Shown: positions 20,668 to 30,719, numbered from the stretch's first letter. The stretch is 64,000 nt of DNA from Marinomonas sp. MED121 (GCF_000153025.1 NZ_CH672429.1:1418226-1482225); one strand, 5' to 3'. Made by a program: numbers and translations. The notes: a model not told the origin generated them from the sequence alone.

Positions 20668-21183
20668 ATGACCCAACTTAGCGAAAAAGATATTGCCATT
20701 ATCACAGATCAAATTGGCCGCACACCCAATGGTATCGCAAAAATTGCACACTACTCTCCAGCAGGAATACCTCAATCTCTTCAAATGCAAAGCTGGGTAT
20801 TTAATCAACCTTTTCCAACGCTTTTTTGGCTATCAAGTAAAGCCATAGACAAGGCTTTGGCTCGCATCGAAAGCCAAGGTGTTGTGAAAGAATTAGAACA
20901 GCGCATTAAAGATGACCCAGAGCTAAGAGAAGCCCATCACCAATCTCACCGCGACTATATAGCACGTCGTTGGGAAGGTATGACGGATGAGCACAAAACA
21001 ATCATTGAAGAAAAAGGTTTTACTCACCTCTTCGAGAGCTTAGGTATTGGCGGAATAAAAAGCTGGGATCAGGTACGTTGCCTACATATGCAATATGCAC
21101 ATCACCTAGTTGGCGACAATGTGATCGGTCGTATTTTAGATAAAGAATATGGTATTAAAGCCATTGCTGACGCAGAAAAATAA
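20668..21183 (+). CDS. DUF501 family protein
   Basis: 171 residues with the DUF501 hallmarks: DQIGRTPNGIAKIAHYSPAG, PFPTLFWLSSKAIDKALARIE, GIGGIKSW and VRCLHMQYAHHLVGDN. The family is widespread, soluble and of unknown biochemical role. Starts 10 bases after the PilZ-like gene and ends at a terminator, so the two form a short operon. Confidence 0.9.
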   Translation: MTQLSEKDIAIITDQIGRTPNGIAKIAHYSPAGIPQSLQMQSWVFNQPFPTLFWLSSKAIDKALARIESQGVVKELEQRIKDDPELREAHHQSHRDYIARRWEGMTDEHKTIIEEKGFTHLFESLGIGGIKSWDQVRCLHMQYAHHLVGDNVIGRILDKEYGIKAIADAEK

Positions 21184-21190
21184 GACACAA

Positions 21191-21220
21191 AAAAACCATC
21201 ATTAAACAATGATGGTTTTA
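21191..21220. terminator. Terminator after the DUF501 gene
   Basis: AAAACCATCATT-aaac-AATGATGGTTTT, a 12-bp perfect stem with A-run and T-run, lies between convergent genes and can act in both directions. Confidence 0.9.
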
Positions 21221-21247
21221 ATTTTCATCTCATTTATTGAGCTGAAT

Positions 21248-21535
21248 TTAGCCTTCTAAAGAAGCTTTAAGGGCTACGCCATCAGCGACACCATTCTCCA
21301 AAGCTTCCCTAATTCTATTAAAAGACGCAGCCGCTACAGCGGGTCTTTGTGCATAAGTTGTTAAAGCGCCGCCAGTCCATCCAGCAGCCTTAAGTACTTC
21401 TTTTTTAAACTGATTCCCTGTAACCCCAAGTCCACCCATTGCCATGAGCTCATCTTCAATTAATAAATAACTTGGGCGCTCACCGCCAAACTTCATAAAA
21501 TCATCTGCCTGAACTGGCTCAAATTTGTTCGCCAT
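21248..21535 (-). CDS. Conserved-looking hypothetical protein, 95 residues
   Basis: Not recognised. A small soluble protein rich in Ala and Gly with a Met-Gly stretch (ELMAMGGLGVTGNQFKKEVL) and no signal peptide or membrane segment. A GAGAG ribosome site precedes ATG. It ends against the bidirectional terminator and lies just downstream of glpK in the same direction, with a 120-base gap, so it may be read from the glpK transcript or its own promoter. Confidence 0.65.
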   Translation of the reverse strand: MANKFEPVQADDFMKFGGERPSYLLIEDELMAMGGLGVTGNQFKKEVLKAAGWTGGALTTYAQRPAVAAASFNRIREALENGVADGVALKASLEG

Positions 21536-21654
21536 ATTTATCTCTCACCAATTAAAAGCAAGGTTGGCCTTTATTTAAAAAGACCGCCATGGACTAACGT
21601 TAGCTAGAAGTATGATTTGAGACAAGCTAAATGCTGTATAAAAACGTAATTTTT

Positions 21655-23139
21655 TTAATCTTTAGTTTTCACTCTTGCAACAGCATCTACCCAACCTTGA
21701 TAGAGAGATTCTTGTTGTGCTGTAGGCATCTCACAAGTAAAAGCCTTATCTGACCACCAAAGTTCAGTAATTTCGTCTAAAGATGCATAAACACCCACTT
21801 TTAGACCTGCCAAAAATGCAGCGCCAAGTGCGGTTGTTTCCGTCACTTTTGGCCTTTCAACTTTGACACCTAAAATATCGGCAAGAAATTGAACCACCAA
21901 ATCATTGACGACCATACCTCCATCCACCCTTAAAGAGTTGAAAATAGCACCATCTTTCTCCATCGCATTGACCAAATCTTTTGTTTGATAACAAACGGAG
22001 CGAAGACCTGCACTGACGATATCTGCAACACTGGTATCTCGAGTAAGCCCCAACATAGCACCACGAGCATCCGGATCCCAATAAGGTGCACCTAACCCGG
22101 TAAATGCAGGCACTAAATAAACAGAATCTTGATTTCTTGCCTGCTCTGCCAATGTTTTAGTTTCTTTCGCATCACTAAATAGCTTCAGACCATCTCGCAA
22201 CCATTGAATCGCAGCACCTGCAATGAAGATACTCCCTTCAAGTGCATAAGTTACTTTGCCGTCCAGTCGATACCCTACTGTCGTCAACATTTTATGTTCA
22301 GATTTAAGTGCTTCATCACCTGTATTTAAGATCATAAAGCAGCCAGTTCCATAGGTGCTTTTGACCATGCCTTTTTCAAAGCATGCTTGACCAATTAAGG
22401 CCGCCTGTTGATCTCCAGCCATACCTGTAATAGGAATAGCGCCACCAAATAAATCGACACTGGTTTCGCCAAAATCAGCACTGCAATCCATTACCTCTGG
22501 GAACAGCACATCACCAATACCCATTAATTCAATTAACTCAGCATCCCATTCCTGAGTATGGATATTAAAGGCCATCGTTCTTGCCGCATTGGTTGCATCC
22601 GTTTTATGAGACTTACCTGAAGTCAGGTGCCAAAGCAAAAAGGAGTCAATCGTACCAAAGACAATATTGCCCGCTGCTGCCTGCTCTTTTACGCCTTCAA
22701 TATTATCTAAAATCCACTTTATTTTAGTTGCAGAGAAGTATGGATCTATTAACAAGCCTGTCTTTTCTTGCACCTTCTCTTGCCAATTCGCATCAGCAAG
22801 TGACTGACAATATTCGCTTGTTCTTCTATCTTGCCAAACGATAGCGTTATAAACAGGCTTACCTGTATTCTTATCCCATAGAACGGTGGTTTCACGCTGA
22901 TTAGTTATTCCGATAGCGGCTATATCTTGAGCAGTTAACCCTGTATCCTTAAGCACAGTTCGACAAACATCTAAACTTGATTGCCAAATCTCTTCAGGAT
23001 TATGTTCAACCCAGCCGTCATGCGGAAATATCTGGTTAAACTCTTGTTGAGCTTGCCCAATACGTTTACCTTTTGCATCGAACACTATGGCCCTACTGCT
23101 AGTGGTTCCCTGATCAATTGCTAGAATATAATTAGTCAT
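21655..23139 (-). CDS. glpK: Glycerol kinase GlpK
   Basis: Phosphorylates glycerol to sn-glycerol 3-phosphate. The 494-residue FGGY-family protein has [14 protein letters not shown] at the N-terminus, GVTNQRETT-like [26 protein letters not shown] and [13 protein letters not shown]. Divergent from glpR with GlpR-type half-sites between. The usual facilitator gene glpF is absent here. Confidence 0.98.
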   Translation of the reverse strand: MTNYILAIDQGTTSSRAIVFDAKGKRIGQAQQEFNQIFPHDGWVEHNPEEIWQSSLDVCRTVLKDTGLTAQDIAAIGITNQRETTVLWDKNTGKPVYNAIVWQDRRTSEYCQSLADANWQEKVQEKTGLLIDPYFSATKIKWILDNIEGVKEQAAAGNIVFGTIDSFLLWHLTSGKSHKTDATNAARTMAFNIHTQEWDAELIELMGIGDVLFPEVMDCSADFGETSVDLFGGAIPITGMAGDQQAALIGQACFEKGMVKSTYGTGCFMILNTGDEALKSEHKMLTTVGYRLDGKVTYALEGSIFIAGAAIQWLRDGLKLFSDAKETKTLAEQARNQDSVYLVPAFTGLGAPYWDPDARGAMLGLTRDTSVADIVSAGLRSVCYQTKDLVNAMEKDGAIFNSLRVDGGMVVNDLVVQFLADILGVKVERPKVTETTALGAAFLAGLKVGVYASLDEITELWWSDKAFTCEMPTAQQESLYQGWVDAVARVKTKD

Positions 23140-23197
23140 GGTGAGTCTCTATGGGCAAATACATATTAATTTAAATATGAAAATGTTTATTATATTT

Positions 23198-23225
23198 CGA
23201 ACATAAAATGTTCGTCTTTGAATCC
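23198..23225. promoter_or_regulatory. GlpR-type operator sites between glpK and glpR
   Basis: CGAACAT-aaa-ATGTTCG (23198-23214) is a perfect inverted repeat. The segment AATGTTCGTCTTTGAA (23207-23222) matches the site upstream of glpD closely and resembles the E. coli GlpR consensus ATGTTCGxTAxCGAACAT. The position allows repression of glpK and autoregulation. Confidence 0.65.
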
Positions 23226-23286
23226 TTTATATTAAAACCACAACTGCCTTCATTGGCAAGTCATAAAATTAGGAGTCTTTGACAGA

Positions 23287-24066
23287 ATGGGTCAACAAAC
23301 TCGACATGAAAAAATCACACTTTTCGTCAAAGAGCGTGGTTATGTCACAATCGATGAGCTTTCCGCACACTTTAACGTAACGCCTCAAACGATACGACGT
23401 GACATCAACACCCTAGCGGATGCAGATAAAATTCGTCGTCACCATGGTGGTGCCAGCATAGATTCAAGCACAACCAATGTAGCTTATGCCACACGCCAGA
23501 TATTACAATTAGATGCTAAGCAGGCCATCGCTCAGAAGATTGCCTCTGAAATTCCTGATCACGCCTCCCTTTTTATTAATATTGGTACAACAACAGAAAC
23601 AGTGGCTAAGGCATTACTTAACCATACAGGTTTGCAAGTAATCACTAACAACTTAAATGTTGCAAGTATCTTAAGCAGCAAAGAAGATTTCACCGTCATT
23701 ATTGCGGGCGGCACTGTTCGCCCCAGAGATAGAGGGGTAATTGGTGAAGCAACCTTAGACTTTATCAATCAATTTCGCGTTGATTTCGGAATCATAGGGA
23801 TAAGTGGTGTCGATCCTCAAGATGGCTCGCTACTAGATTATGACTATCAGGAAGTACGCGTCGCTCAAAGCATTATTAATAACTCTCGTACCGTTTTTCT
23901 TGCTGCTGATAACGCTAAATTTGGCCGTAACGCTATGGTAAGACTCGGTAGCATCAGCCAAGTCGATACTTTATTTACAGATGTTAAACCGCCAGAAGCT
24001 ATCCAGAACATATTATTAGAGCATGACGTCTCTCTCACTCTCTGCCAGCCAAAAACATCAAAGTAG
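23287..24066 (+). CDS. glpR: DeoR-family glycerol 3-phosphate regulon repressor GlpR
   Basis: The 259-residue repressor releases DNA on binding glycerol 3-phosphate. The N-terminal HTH (GYVTIDELSAHFNVTPQTIRRDI) is followed by a DeoR sensor domain (FINIGTTTETVAKAL, VIIAGGTVR, DFGIIGISGVD). Its place between glpK and glpD, with operators at both promoters, supports the assignment. Confidence 0.96.
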   Translation: MGQQTRHEKITLFVKERGYVTIDELSAHFNVTPQTIRRDINTLADADKIRRHHGGASIDSSTTNVAYATRQILQLDAKQAIAQKIASEIPDHASLFINIGTTTETVAKALLNHTGLQVITNNLNVASILSSKEDFTVIIAGGTVRPRDRGVIGEATLDFINQFRVDFGIIGISGVDPQDGSLLDYDYQEVRVAQSIINNSRTVFLAADNAKFGRNAMVRLGSISQVDTLFTDVKPPEAIQNILLEHDVSLTLCQPKTSK

Positions 24067-24097
24067 TCACCAAAAACTAACAATTTCTTCTTTTTAT

Positions 24098-24132
24098 TAA
24101 ACCAACCTTGCGAATTATGCGAGGTTGGTTTA
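24098..24132 (+). terminator. Hairpin after glpR
   Basis: 14-bp stem (TAAACCAACCTTGC with GCGAGGTTGGTTTA) 32 bases after the glpR stop and before the glpD operator; no U-tract, so efficiency is uncertain. Confidence 0.55.
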
Positions 24133-24146
24133 GTCTTCAATCATTA

Positions 24147-24166
24147 AATGTTCGTTTTTGAACATT
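24147..24166. promoter_or_regulatory. GlpR operator upstream of glpD
   Basis: AATGTTCGTTTTTGAACATT is a near-perfect palindrome (ATGTTC/GAACAT arms) matching the GlpR operator pattern, 51 bases before the glpD start. Confidence 0.75.
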
Positions 24167-24216
24167 ATTATTCTAAACTGACCAAATTCACTAATATTGA
24201 TACATGGGACTAAGCA

Positions 24217-25716
24217 ATGTCAGAAACGAATTTCGATCTTTTTATTGTTGGTGGCGGTATTAATGGTACGGGAATCGCAGCAGATGCAGCGGGTCGCGGT
24301 CTTTCTGTCGCTTTGTGCGAAATGAATGATTTAGCCAGTGCAACTTCTTCAAACAGCAGTAAGCTCATCCATGGCGGTCTTCGATATTTAGAACATTACG
24401 AATTTGGCCTGGTTAAAAAAGCCTTAAACGAAAGAGAAGTTTTGCTTAAAGTCGCACCTCATATAGTGACACCACTGCGCTTTCAAATGCCGCACCGCCC
24501 TCATTTAAGACCCGCTTGGTTAATTCGAATTGGGCTTTTTCTTTATGATCATCTTGGTAAAAGAGAAGCCTTAAGCGGCTCACATGGCGTAAAGTACGAT
24601 AGTGCTAGCCCACTAAAAAGTGAGATAACAAAAGGTTTTGAATATGCAGACTGCTGGGTCGACGACGCTAGATTAGTAATCATCAACGCCTTAAGCGCTC
24701 AAAATAATGGCGCAACCATTTATGACAGACGTAAATGTGTCAGTGCTAAACGCAAAAATGGTGTATGGGAAATCACGCTACAAAAATCAGGATCAAATGA
24801 AACTGAAACCGTGACCGCCAAAGGCTTAGTTAATGCAGCGGGACCTTGGGTATCATCATTTATCGAAACTAAGGTAGAAAGAAAAGCACCTTATAGCATT
24901 CGTATGATAAAAGGCAGCCACATTGTAGTACCTAAGCTATACGAACAAGATAATGCCTTTATTATGCAAAACGAAGATCAGCGCATCGTTTTTGCTATTC
25001 CTTATCGTAACGATTACACCTTAGTCGGCACAACAGATGAAGAGTATACGGGCGATCCATCTGAAGTTAGCATCTCTCAAGATGAAACTGACTATATTTT
25101 ATCCGTTGCCAACCAACACTTTAAAAAGCAGCTTAACAATAAAGACATCATTTGGTCCTACTCTGGTGTTAGACCACTTTTAGAAGATGAATCTAGTGAT
25201 CCATCAGCAGTGACTCGTGATTATACTTTGCATGTGGAAGACGAAGCGGGACAAGCACCTTTATTAAGTGTGTTTGGCGGCAAGATCACAACATACCGTC
25301 AATTAGCGCTTTCATGTATGAATGATCTTAAGCGTTACTACCCAAATATGGGTGAAGAGTGGACTCATTTAAGCAGCTTACCTGGTGGCGATTTGAATAG
25401 CAGCCTTCAAGGCTATGCCGAATCACTACAAAATAAATACCGCTTTTTAAGCAAGAAACTTGCTTATCGATATGCTAACTCCTACGGCACTTTATGCGAG
25501 AACTTCTTAAAAGGTGCCAATTCAATTGAAGCATTAGGACAAAATTTTTCCAACGATTTATATCAAGTGGAAATCGACTACTTAGTTAAAAGTGAATGGG
25601 CTTATTCAAGTCAAGACATTCTATGGCGTCGTACTAAACTGGGGTTAGAGTTTAACGATGATATGATCAAAAAACTCGACCAATACCTTGCAGATCAAGG
25701 CTTAGCAGCCGCTTAG
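24217..25716 (+). CDS. glpD: Aerobic glycerol 3-phosphate dehydrogenase GlpD
   Basis: Membrane-associated FAD enzyme oxidising glycerol 3-phosphate to DHAP with electrons to quinone. The 499-residue product has the FAD motif LFIVGGGINGTGIAADAAGRG, SSKLIHGGLRYLEHYEFGLV, and FGGKITTYRQLA. Preceded by a GlpR site and followed by a strong terminator. Together with glpK and glpR it completes glycerol breakdown to DHAP. Confidence 0.98.
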   Translation: MSETNFDLFIVGGGINGTGIAADAAGRGLSVALCEMNDLASATSSNSSKLIHGGLRYLEHYEFGLVKKALNEREVLLKVAPHIVTPLRFQMPHRPHLRPAWLIRIGLFLYDHLGKREALSGSHGVKYDSASPLKSEITKGFEYADCWVDDARLVIINALSAQNNGATIYDRRKCVSAKRKNGVWEITLQKSGSNETETVTAKGLVNAAGPWVSSFIETKVERKAPYSIRMIKGSHIVVPKLYEQDNAFIMQNEDQRIVFAIPYRNDYTLVGTTDEEYTGDPSEVSISQDETDYILSVANQHFKKQLNNKDIIWSYSGVRPLLEDESSDPSAVTRDYTLHVEDEAGQAPLLSVFGGKITTYRQLALSCMNDLKRYYPNMGEEWTHLSSLPGGDLNSSLQGYAESLQNKYRFLSKKLAYRYANSYGTLCENFLKGANSIEALGQNFSNDLYQVEIDYLVKSEWAYSSQDILWRRTKLGLEFNDDMIKKLDQYLADQGLAAA

Positions 25717-25765
25717 TTTTAATAGAACTCACTCGATCATTCTCTATGAACCTAGTGTTCATTTT

Positions 25766-25800
25766 GCCGCACTTTCTCTTGAAAGTTGCGGCTTTTTTTT
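25766..25800 (+). terminator. Rho-independent terminator after glpD
   Basis: GCCGCACTTTC-tctt-GAAAGTTGCGGC followed by eight T residues. Confidence 0.93.
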
Positions 25801-25877
25801 ATGCTTCTTTAATAAATGTTAACTAAAGCATGCTATCTTACCAAGGCTTTGTTTGACCCTCTTGGAAGACTCATTAA

Positions 25878-26654
25878 ATGGACCTTATTTTTTTCGATTT
25901 TAGCCTCAGCACCATTCTGATATTAACCTTTGTTGCATTTCTTGCAGGTATCATAGACTCAATTGCAGGCGGAGGTGGATTGGTTACGGTTCCTGTACTT
26001 TTGTTCTCAGGTATTGAACCCGCACAAGCGCTTGCCACAAATAAGTTACAAGGTTGCGCAGGCACTGTTTCTGCCTCATATCATTTTATTAAGCGCCGTA
26101 AAGTTGACCTTAAGGCACTCTTACCAGCCATTATCACAACAGCAATTGGCAGTGTATTAGGTACAATTCTAGTCGCTTATCTTGATAGCAGTTTACTACT
26201 CAAAGCCGTTCCAATTATTTTGATTTTAGTGGCTATTTTCTTTTTATTCCTAAATAAACTACAGCCTCTTATTAGCAGTAAAGTTCAATTTTCTAGCTTT
26301 GCTTTCGCTTTAATTATTGGTACATCATTTGGTTTTTATGATGGCTTAATCGGCCCAGGAACGGGCGCATTTTTCACCACTGCTTACCTCTGTCTCACAG
26401 GAATGAACCTTATTTCAGCAACAGCAAACACTAAGGTACTAAACGCAACCAGTAACCTAGCCTCTCTGTTCATTTTCTCATTCACAGGTCATGTACTTTG
26501 GGGATTAGGGCTTTGTATGGCAGCAGGACAATGGTTGGGGGCACAAATTGGATCACGATTAGTTGTCACCAAAGGCAACCTTCTGATTCGCCCAATGGTG
26601 ATTATTATGTGCTTACTCATGTCAGTAAAACTCATTCATAGCAATTGGTTTTAA
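25878..26654 (+). CDS. TSUP (TauE/SafE) family membrane permease
   Basis: 258 residues with about eight hydrophobic segments and the family motifs GIIDSIAGGGGLVTVPVL near the N-terminus and GFYDGLIGPGTGAFF in the second half (paired half-repeats). Family members export or import sulfonates, sulfite or sulfoacetate-type anions; substrate not identifiable here. Ends with a 4-base convergent overlap with the LysR gene. Confidence 0.92.
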   Translation: MDLIFFDFSLSTILILTFVAFLAGIIDSIAGGGGLVTVPVLLFSGIEPAQALATNKLQGCAGTVSASYHFIKRRKVDLKALLPAIITTAIGSVLGTILVAYLDSSLLLKAVPIILILVAIFFLFLNKLQPLISSKVQFSSFAFALIIGTSFGFYDGLIGPGTGAFFTTAYLCLTGMNLISATANTKVLNATSNLASLFIFSFTGHVLWGLGLCMAAGQWLGAQIGSRLVVTKGNLLIRPMVIIMCLLMSVKLIHSNWF

Positions 26655-27595
26655 TCGATTAAGCTACTCGGAGACGTAAGGGTGGATTCTGGCTCATAGT
26701 CAAAACAGCTTTGTAACAACCATTGCAACAGATCTTTCACTTCTCGTCGCAAACTCTGGGCTTGGGGGCAAACAAACAAATAACTAAGCCCTTCATCAAG
26801 CTCAACGGAAAAAGGCTTAATTAATTGGCCACTTTGGATATCATCCATCACTAAGGGTGTTCGCCCTAAAGCAATACCTTGGCCAGCTACCGCAGCCTGT
26901 ATGGCTAAATCACCTCGGTTAAAGCTAATGGCCCGTGAAGGTTTAACCCCTTTCACGTTCGCTTTTTGCAACCAGTTTTCCCACTCGACATAGGGAGTAC
27001 TAAAGCGACTTTCGGAGTCATCATTTAATAAGGGTAAGCCCACAAGTTGTTGAGGCTCTAATAAATTATGTTGCTTTGCAAACTCAGGGCTACAGACAGG
27101 AAAAACCTTATCTTTAATCAAGGGAACCTGAAAATCATTGCCCTTATAAAGGTGACTATGCACTATCGCTACATCCACCTTATCCCGTCTAAAGTTCACC
27201 TCTTTATCATTTGCTTGAATCCTAAGCTGCATATCGGGGTATGCACTTTGTAGATCTCCTAGTCTTGGAATAAGCCATTTACTTGCAAAAGAAGGCATCA
27301 CAGATAGGGTCAAAATATTAGACTGCTTGTCTTCTTTTAACTCGTTAATCAAAGAGTCAATTTCGGTAAAATTATGATTAAGTTGCAGAGCAAGTCTTGC
27401 CCCTTCCGCTGTTAAAGTTAACCGCCTGTGGTAACGTTCAAATAGCTTAAAACCTATTTTTTCTTCAAGTTGACGTATTTGTTGGCTAACGGCACCTTGA
27501 GTAATATGCAACTCATCAGCCGTTTTAGTGAAATTTAAATGCCTTGCAGCCACTTCAAATGTAAAGAGAGTCGCTAATGGAAGCTGACGCATCAT
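26651..27595 (-). CDS. LysR-family transcription regulator (GcvA-like)
   Basis: 314 residues. N-terminal winged helix LPLATLFTFEVAARHLNFTKTADELHITQGAVSQQIRQLE followed here only in outline by a periplasmic-binding-like effector domain (about 90-300). The 'LPPL..F..AARH.SF..AA..L..T..AVS' type start resembles the GcvA/AmpR subgroup. It is convergent with the TSUP gene rather than divergent, so regulation of it is not implied by layout. Confidence 0.9.
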   Translation of the reverse strand: MMRQLPLATLFTFEVAARHLNFTKTADELHITQGAVSQQIRQLEEKIGFKLFERYHRRLTLTAEGARLALQLNHNFTEIDSLINELKEDKQSNILTLSVMPSFASKWLIPRLGDLQSAYPDMQLRIQANDKEVNFRRDKVDVAIVHSHLYKGNDFQVPLIKDKVFPVCSPEFAKQHNLLEPQQLVGLPLLNDDSESRFSTPYVEWENWLQKANVKGVKPSRAISFNRGDLAIQAAVAGQGIALGRTPLVMDDIQSGQLIKPFSVELDEGLSYLFVCPQAQSLRREVKDLLQWLLQSCFDYEPESTLTSPSSLID

Positions 27596-27835
27596 AGGGT
27601 TCGTCCTTAGGTTTATATTAGATATTCTACGCCAAAATACTTCTAATTAAGCATAAAACCCTAGCGATATGCATCAATAGTTAAAGAAGGGTCAGTTTTA
27701 GATACCATAAAGTCATGATTTAGTAGTATTTTTAACTTCAATAAAAGTAATTCACAACATAAAGAAAAACAGAAACAGAATCTAATATCTAGATCTTTTG
27801 GATTAGTTCAGCTAATTCTAACTATAAAATTATAT

Positions 27836-28049
27836 CGTTTGAAGTTCACCTTAAAATACCTAAAATACCCTCATCTTCTCGGTCATACTGAGATTGATAA
27901 AAACAGCCCTAACTGTTTTTATCTAGCCAAATTATGCCCCCACAGTCATAGTTTGGCAGGTAAAAATGCTACCCACACGCATTTTTACCAGGCAACTGCT
28001 AGTTACTTTTGTATTATCGGGCAAATGTTTATTTGCCCGATTTTTTTTG
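27836..28049 (+). ncRNA. Candidate structured small RNA with three perfect stem-loops
   Basis: The 458-base gap between two leftward genes contains three successive perfect hairpins on one strand. They are ATAAAAACAG/CTGTTTTTAT (about 27897-27922), GGTAAAAATGC/GCATTTTTACC (27959-27989), and ATCGGGCAAAT/ATTTGCCCGAT (28016-28041) followed by an eight-T run. The last is a rightward intrinsic terminator with no rightward gene before it. A weak -10 (TATAAA, 27823-27828) would start the RNA near 27836. Unpaired C-rich patches (ATGCCCCCACA) could pair with Shine-Dalgarno sequences. The 72-codon frame across it has no protein-like features. Confidence 0.45.
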
Positions 28050-28053
28050 TTTT

Positions 28054-29070
28054 TTAATCTGAAGCAAGCGAAGCAGCCCCATCACTACCTTTATCGTCAT
28101 GAATAATAGATTCAAAAGCCTTCAAGCGCTTGTAAATTGACATCAGCTCAACAATGGTGCTCCAAGAATTCACCAAGAATTGGAATGAGTTTTCCACTTG
28201 TCCAAATGCTCGAGAAATTTGTTGCAATAGGCCTAAGGTAATAGCACCAGCAACAATAGTTGGCGCCATTGCAATATAGGGAATCAAAACGGTAAACTGC
28301 AAATAAGACCACTTAGCCACATCAAAATACATATAGTGTAAATATAGGTTAAAATAATTCTTACGAACATGGGTAAAAAGCTCTTTTACCGTTGGAGGAT
28401 CAGCTCTTTCATCATGATCCTCCCCTATTACCAACTCTTTACGATAAGCGGCTTCAACTTTTTGGTTTTTAAACTCCAACCCAGGCAGTTTCACACCAAC
28501 GGCAGCTAAAAGCACAGTTCCAAATAGCGCAGATAAAATGGCAATATAAACCAATGAATGGTCTACGGGGCCAAAGTAAGGTAGTTCGGTCACATTTTCA
28601 CTTAACACCCACAGCAAAGGTAAAAACGCGACTAGCGTCATAATAGAACGAATAAAGGCAACGCCCAGCCCTTCCATAATACTGGCAAAACGCATGGTAT
28701 CTTCTTGCACACGCTGAGCCGCACCTTCAACATGGCGTAGTTTTGGCCAGTGGCTCATATAATATTCGTTCATTGCCGTACGCCAGCGAAAGATATAATG
28801 CCTGACAAAAAAACCCAGCATCACAGCAATAAAGACATACAAACCTGCAATTTTTGCAAAGGTAAAACACTTACTTATAAACTCTTCTAAGGAGACACTA
28901 TTAGGCTCAGCTAAAGCCATTTGTAAGGTGTTATAAAAATCACCAAACCATTCATTAATTTGCACATCCAGCTGCACCTTGTACCAGGTCACACCCAAAA
29001 TTAAAATCGAGCCAAATAAAGACCAAAGCAGCCACTTCTTATTGAGAAAAAAAGACTTAAACATTATCAA
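28054..29070 (-). CDS. SbmA/BacA-like inner-membrane peptide transporter
   Basis: 338 residues with about six to seven membrane segments and the SbmA/BacA pattern: FRWRTAMNEYYMSHW, EGAAQRVQEDTMRFA, a long cytoplasmic loop, and the C-terminal ISRAFGQVENSFQFLVNSWSTIVELMSIYKRL. No ATP-binding domain is attached, as in SbmA, which uses the proton gradient to import peptides and peptide antibiotics. It is shorter than E. coli SbmA (406 residues) mainly at the N-terminus. Confidence 0.88.
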   Translation of the reverse strand: MIMFKSFFLNKKWLLWSLFGSILILGVTWYKVQLDVQINEWFGDFYNTLQMALAEPNSVSLEEFISKCFTFAKIAGLYVFIAVMLGFFVRHYIFRWRTAMNEYYMSHWPKLRHVEGAAQRVQEDTMRFASIMEGLGVAFIRSIMTLVAFLPLLWVLSENVTELPYFGPVDHSLVYIAILSALFGTVLLAAVGVKLPGLEFKNQKVEAAYRKELVIGEDHDERADPPTVKELFTHVRKNYFNLYLHYMYFDVAKWSYLQFTVLIPYIAMAPTIVAGAITLGLLQQISRAFGQVENSFQFLVNSWSTIVELMSIYKRLKAFESIIHDDKGSDGAASLASD

Positions 29071-29228
29071 CTTACCTATTCATTATGATGGCAACAAGCC
29101 ACTTGTTAACTCTAATACACCTTATTTACAGCCGTCTCGTCAACCTTAACACCTTAATAAAATCAATTAGTTCAGCTAAAGACTAGCAAGTCACTAAAAA
29201 GGTTCCATTTAGACTTTCTTTTAGACCA

Positions 29229-29258
29229 AAAAAAACGGCAACCTATGGTTGCCGTTTT
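29229..29258 (-). terminator. Terminator after the GAPDH gene
   Basis: AAAACGGCAACC-tat-GGTTGCCGTTTT; on the minus strand a run of eight T follows, 22 bases after the gene's stop. Confidence 0.92.
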
Positions 29259-29280
29259 ATTCAATACTTTATAATAAGTA

Positions 29281-30654
29281 TTAAGCTGCTTGGTTTTGCT
29301 CTTCCTGCTTAACCTGCATAGCAACTTGAGACAAGCGCTCCATTAAGCGAACAACTTGACAGCTGTAACCGTATTCATTGTCATACCAAACATACAAGGT
29401 AGCTTGTTTGCCACGAACTTTAGTGGATTGAGAGTCCAAGATGCCCGCATTTTCACAACCAATGAAGTCAGAAGATACCGCATCCGGCGCATCGCTATAG
29501 GCAATTTGACCTGTTAGCTCAGCAGATACAGATGCCTCTTTTAACAAGGCATTGATTTCTTCAACCGATGTTTCTGCTTTTAAATTCAGGCTTAATACCG
29601 CAATAGATACATTGATAACAGGTACACGAATTGCACTACCACTCAATTTACCTTCTAACGCTGGAATCGCTTTAGAAACCGCTTTAGCTGCGCCGGTTTC
29701 TGTAATAACCATGTTCATTGCAGCAGCACGTCCGCGACGGTCACCTTTGTGCACATTATCAATCAGGTTTTGATCGTTTGTGTAAGCGTGAACAGTTTCT
29801 ACGTGACCAGACTCAACACCATATTTGTTTTCTAAAACAGATAAGATTGGTGTAATTGCATTTGTGGTACAAGAAGCGGCAGAGAGAATTTGATCTTGGC
29901 TATCTATATCAGAATCGTTAACACCAAAGACAATATTTTTCATTTGCTTACCTGGTGCAGTCAAAACAACTCGCTCAATACCAGGACGCTGCAAATGGAC
30001 GCTCAAGCCATCATGATCACGCCAGATACCTGTATTATCAACTAATAAGGCACCTTCAATACCCTGTGCTTGATAGTCAACTTCACTTGGATGCGAAGCA
30101 TAAATTATTTTTACTGGTTGGCCATTAATAATCAATGACTGCTGATCAGCATCAACTTTAACTAGACCATCATAAGTACCATGTACTGAATCAAACTTAA
30201 GTAAGCTTGCACGCTTCTTAAGATCCTTATCGCCAGCTTTACGTACAACAATCGCAGCTAGTTTCATACTTGGTGTTATGTGGCCTATGCTACACATACG
30301 ACGAGCCAGTAAACGACCAATACGACCAAACCCGTAAAGTACAACAGGCGTTTGCTCGCCGCTATCAACACTGGTTTGCAAAATTGCATCGAGTTCACTT
30401 TCAGCAAGCAAAGCTTCTAGGTCAACAACAGTATTAGAAGCGTCGCTTTCCTTTAGGTTGTTAAGAATGCTTACAATTTTCGCTAGGTCTATCTCTGGAT
30501 AATCATCAAACACTGTCATCAGGCTTGTCACAGAGTCAGCTAGAAGGGTCTTACCTGCTAGTTGAACTTTAACGTTTTGTTCGCGACCCAATTGGCCTAG
30601 AGCGGGAATCATAGATTCAACCAGTGAAAGAGATGTTAACCAAGCGTTTGTCAT
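29281..30654 (-). CDS. Glyceraldehyde-3-phosphate dehydrogenase, long form with N-terminal extension
   Basis: 457 residues, about 125 longer than classical GapA. The catalytic half has ASCTTNAITPIL (active-site Cys) and the NAD fold start VVLYGFGRIGRLLARRM at about 105-122; SLLKFDSVHGTY and WYDNEYGY are present. The extra N-terminal domain (VESMIPALGQLGREQNVKVQL) is typical of the roughly 460-480-residue GAPDH group of Pseudomonas and marine gammaproteobacteria. A gluconeogenic or alternative role is known for some long forms, not shown here. Two palindromes lie upstream. Confidence 0.93.
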   Translation of the reverse strand: MTNAWLTSLSLVESMIPALGQLGREQNVKVQLAGKTLLADSVTSLMTVFDDYPEIDLAKIVSILNNLKESDASNTVVDLEALLAESELDAILQTSVDSGEQTPVVLYGFGRIGRLLARRMCSIGHITPSMKLAAIVVRKAGDKDLKKRASLLKFDSVHGTYDGLVKVDADQQSLIINGQPVKIIYASHPSEVDYQAQGIEGALLVDNTGIWRDHDGLSVHLQRPGIERVVLTAPGKQMKNIVFGVNDSDIDSQDQILSAASCTTNAITPILSVLENKYGVESGHVETVHAYTNDQNLIDNVHKGDRRGRAAAMNMVITETGAAKAVSKAIPALEGKLSGSAIRVPVINVSIAVLSLNLKAETSVEEINALLKEASVSAELTGQIAYSDAPDAVSSDFIGCENAGILDSQSTKVRGKQATLYVWYDNEYGYSCQVVRLMERLSQVAMQVKQEEQNQAA

Positions 30655-30719
30655 TAGTTTCTCCGAAAGCAGTAACTTAAAGCGATATTTGCGCGAATAT
30701 TAGCTGGCAAAACGTTTCA

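Noticed and set aside
27839-28057. A 72-codon rightward frame over the three hairpins
   Set aside because: No ribosome site, odd composition and it runs through an intrinsic terminator; the stems explain the region better as RNA.
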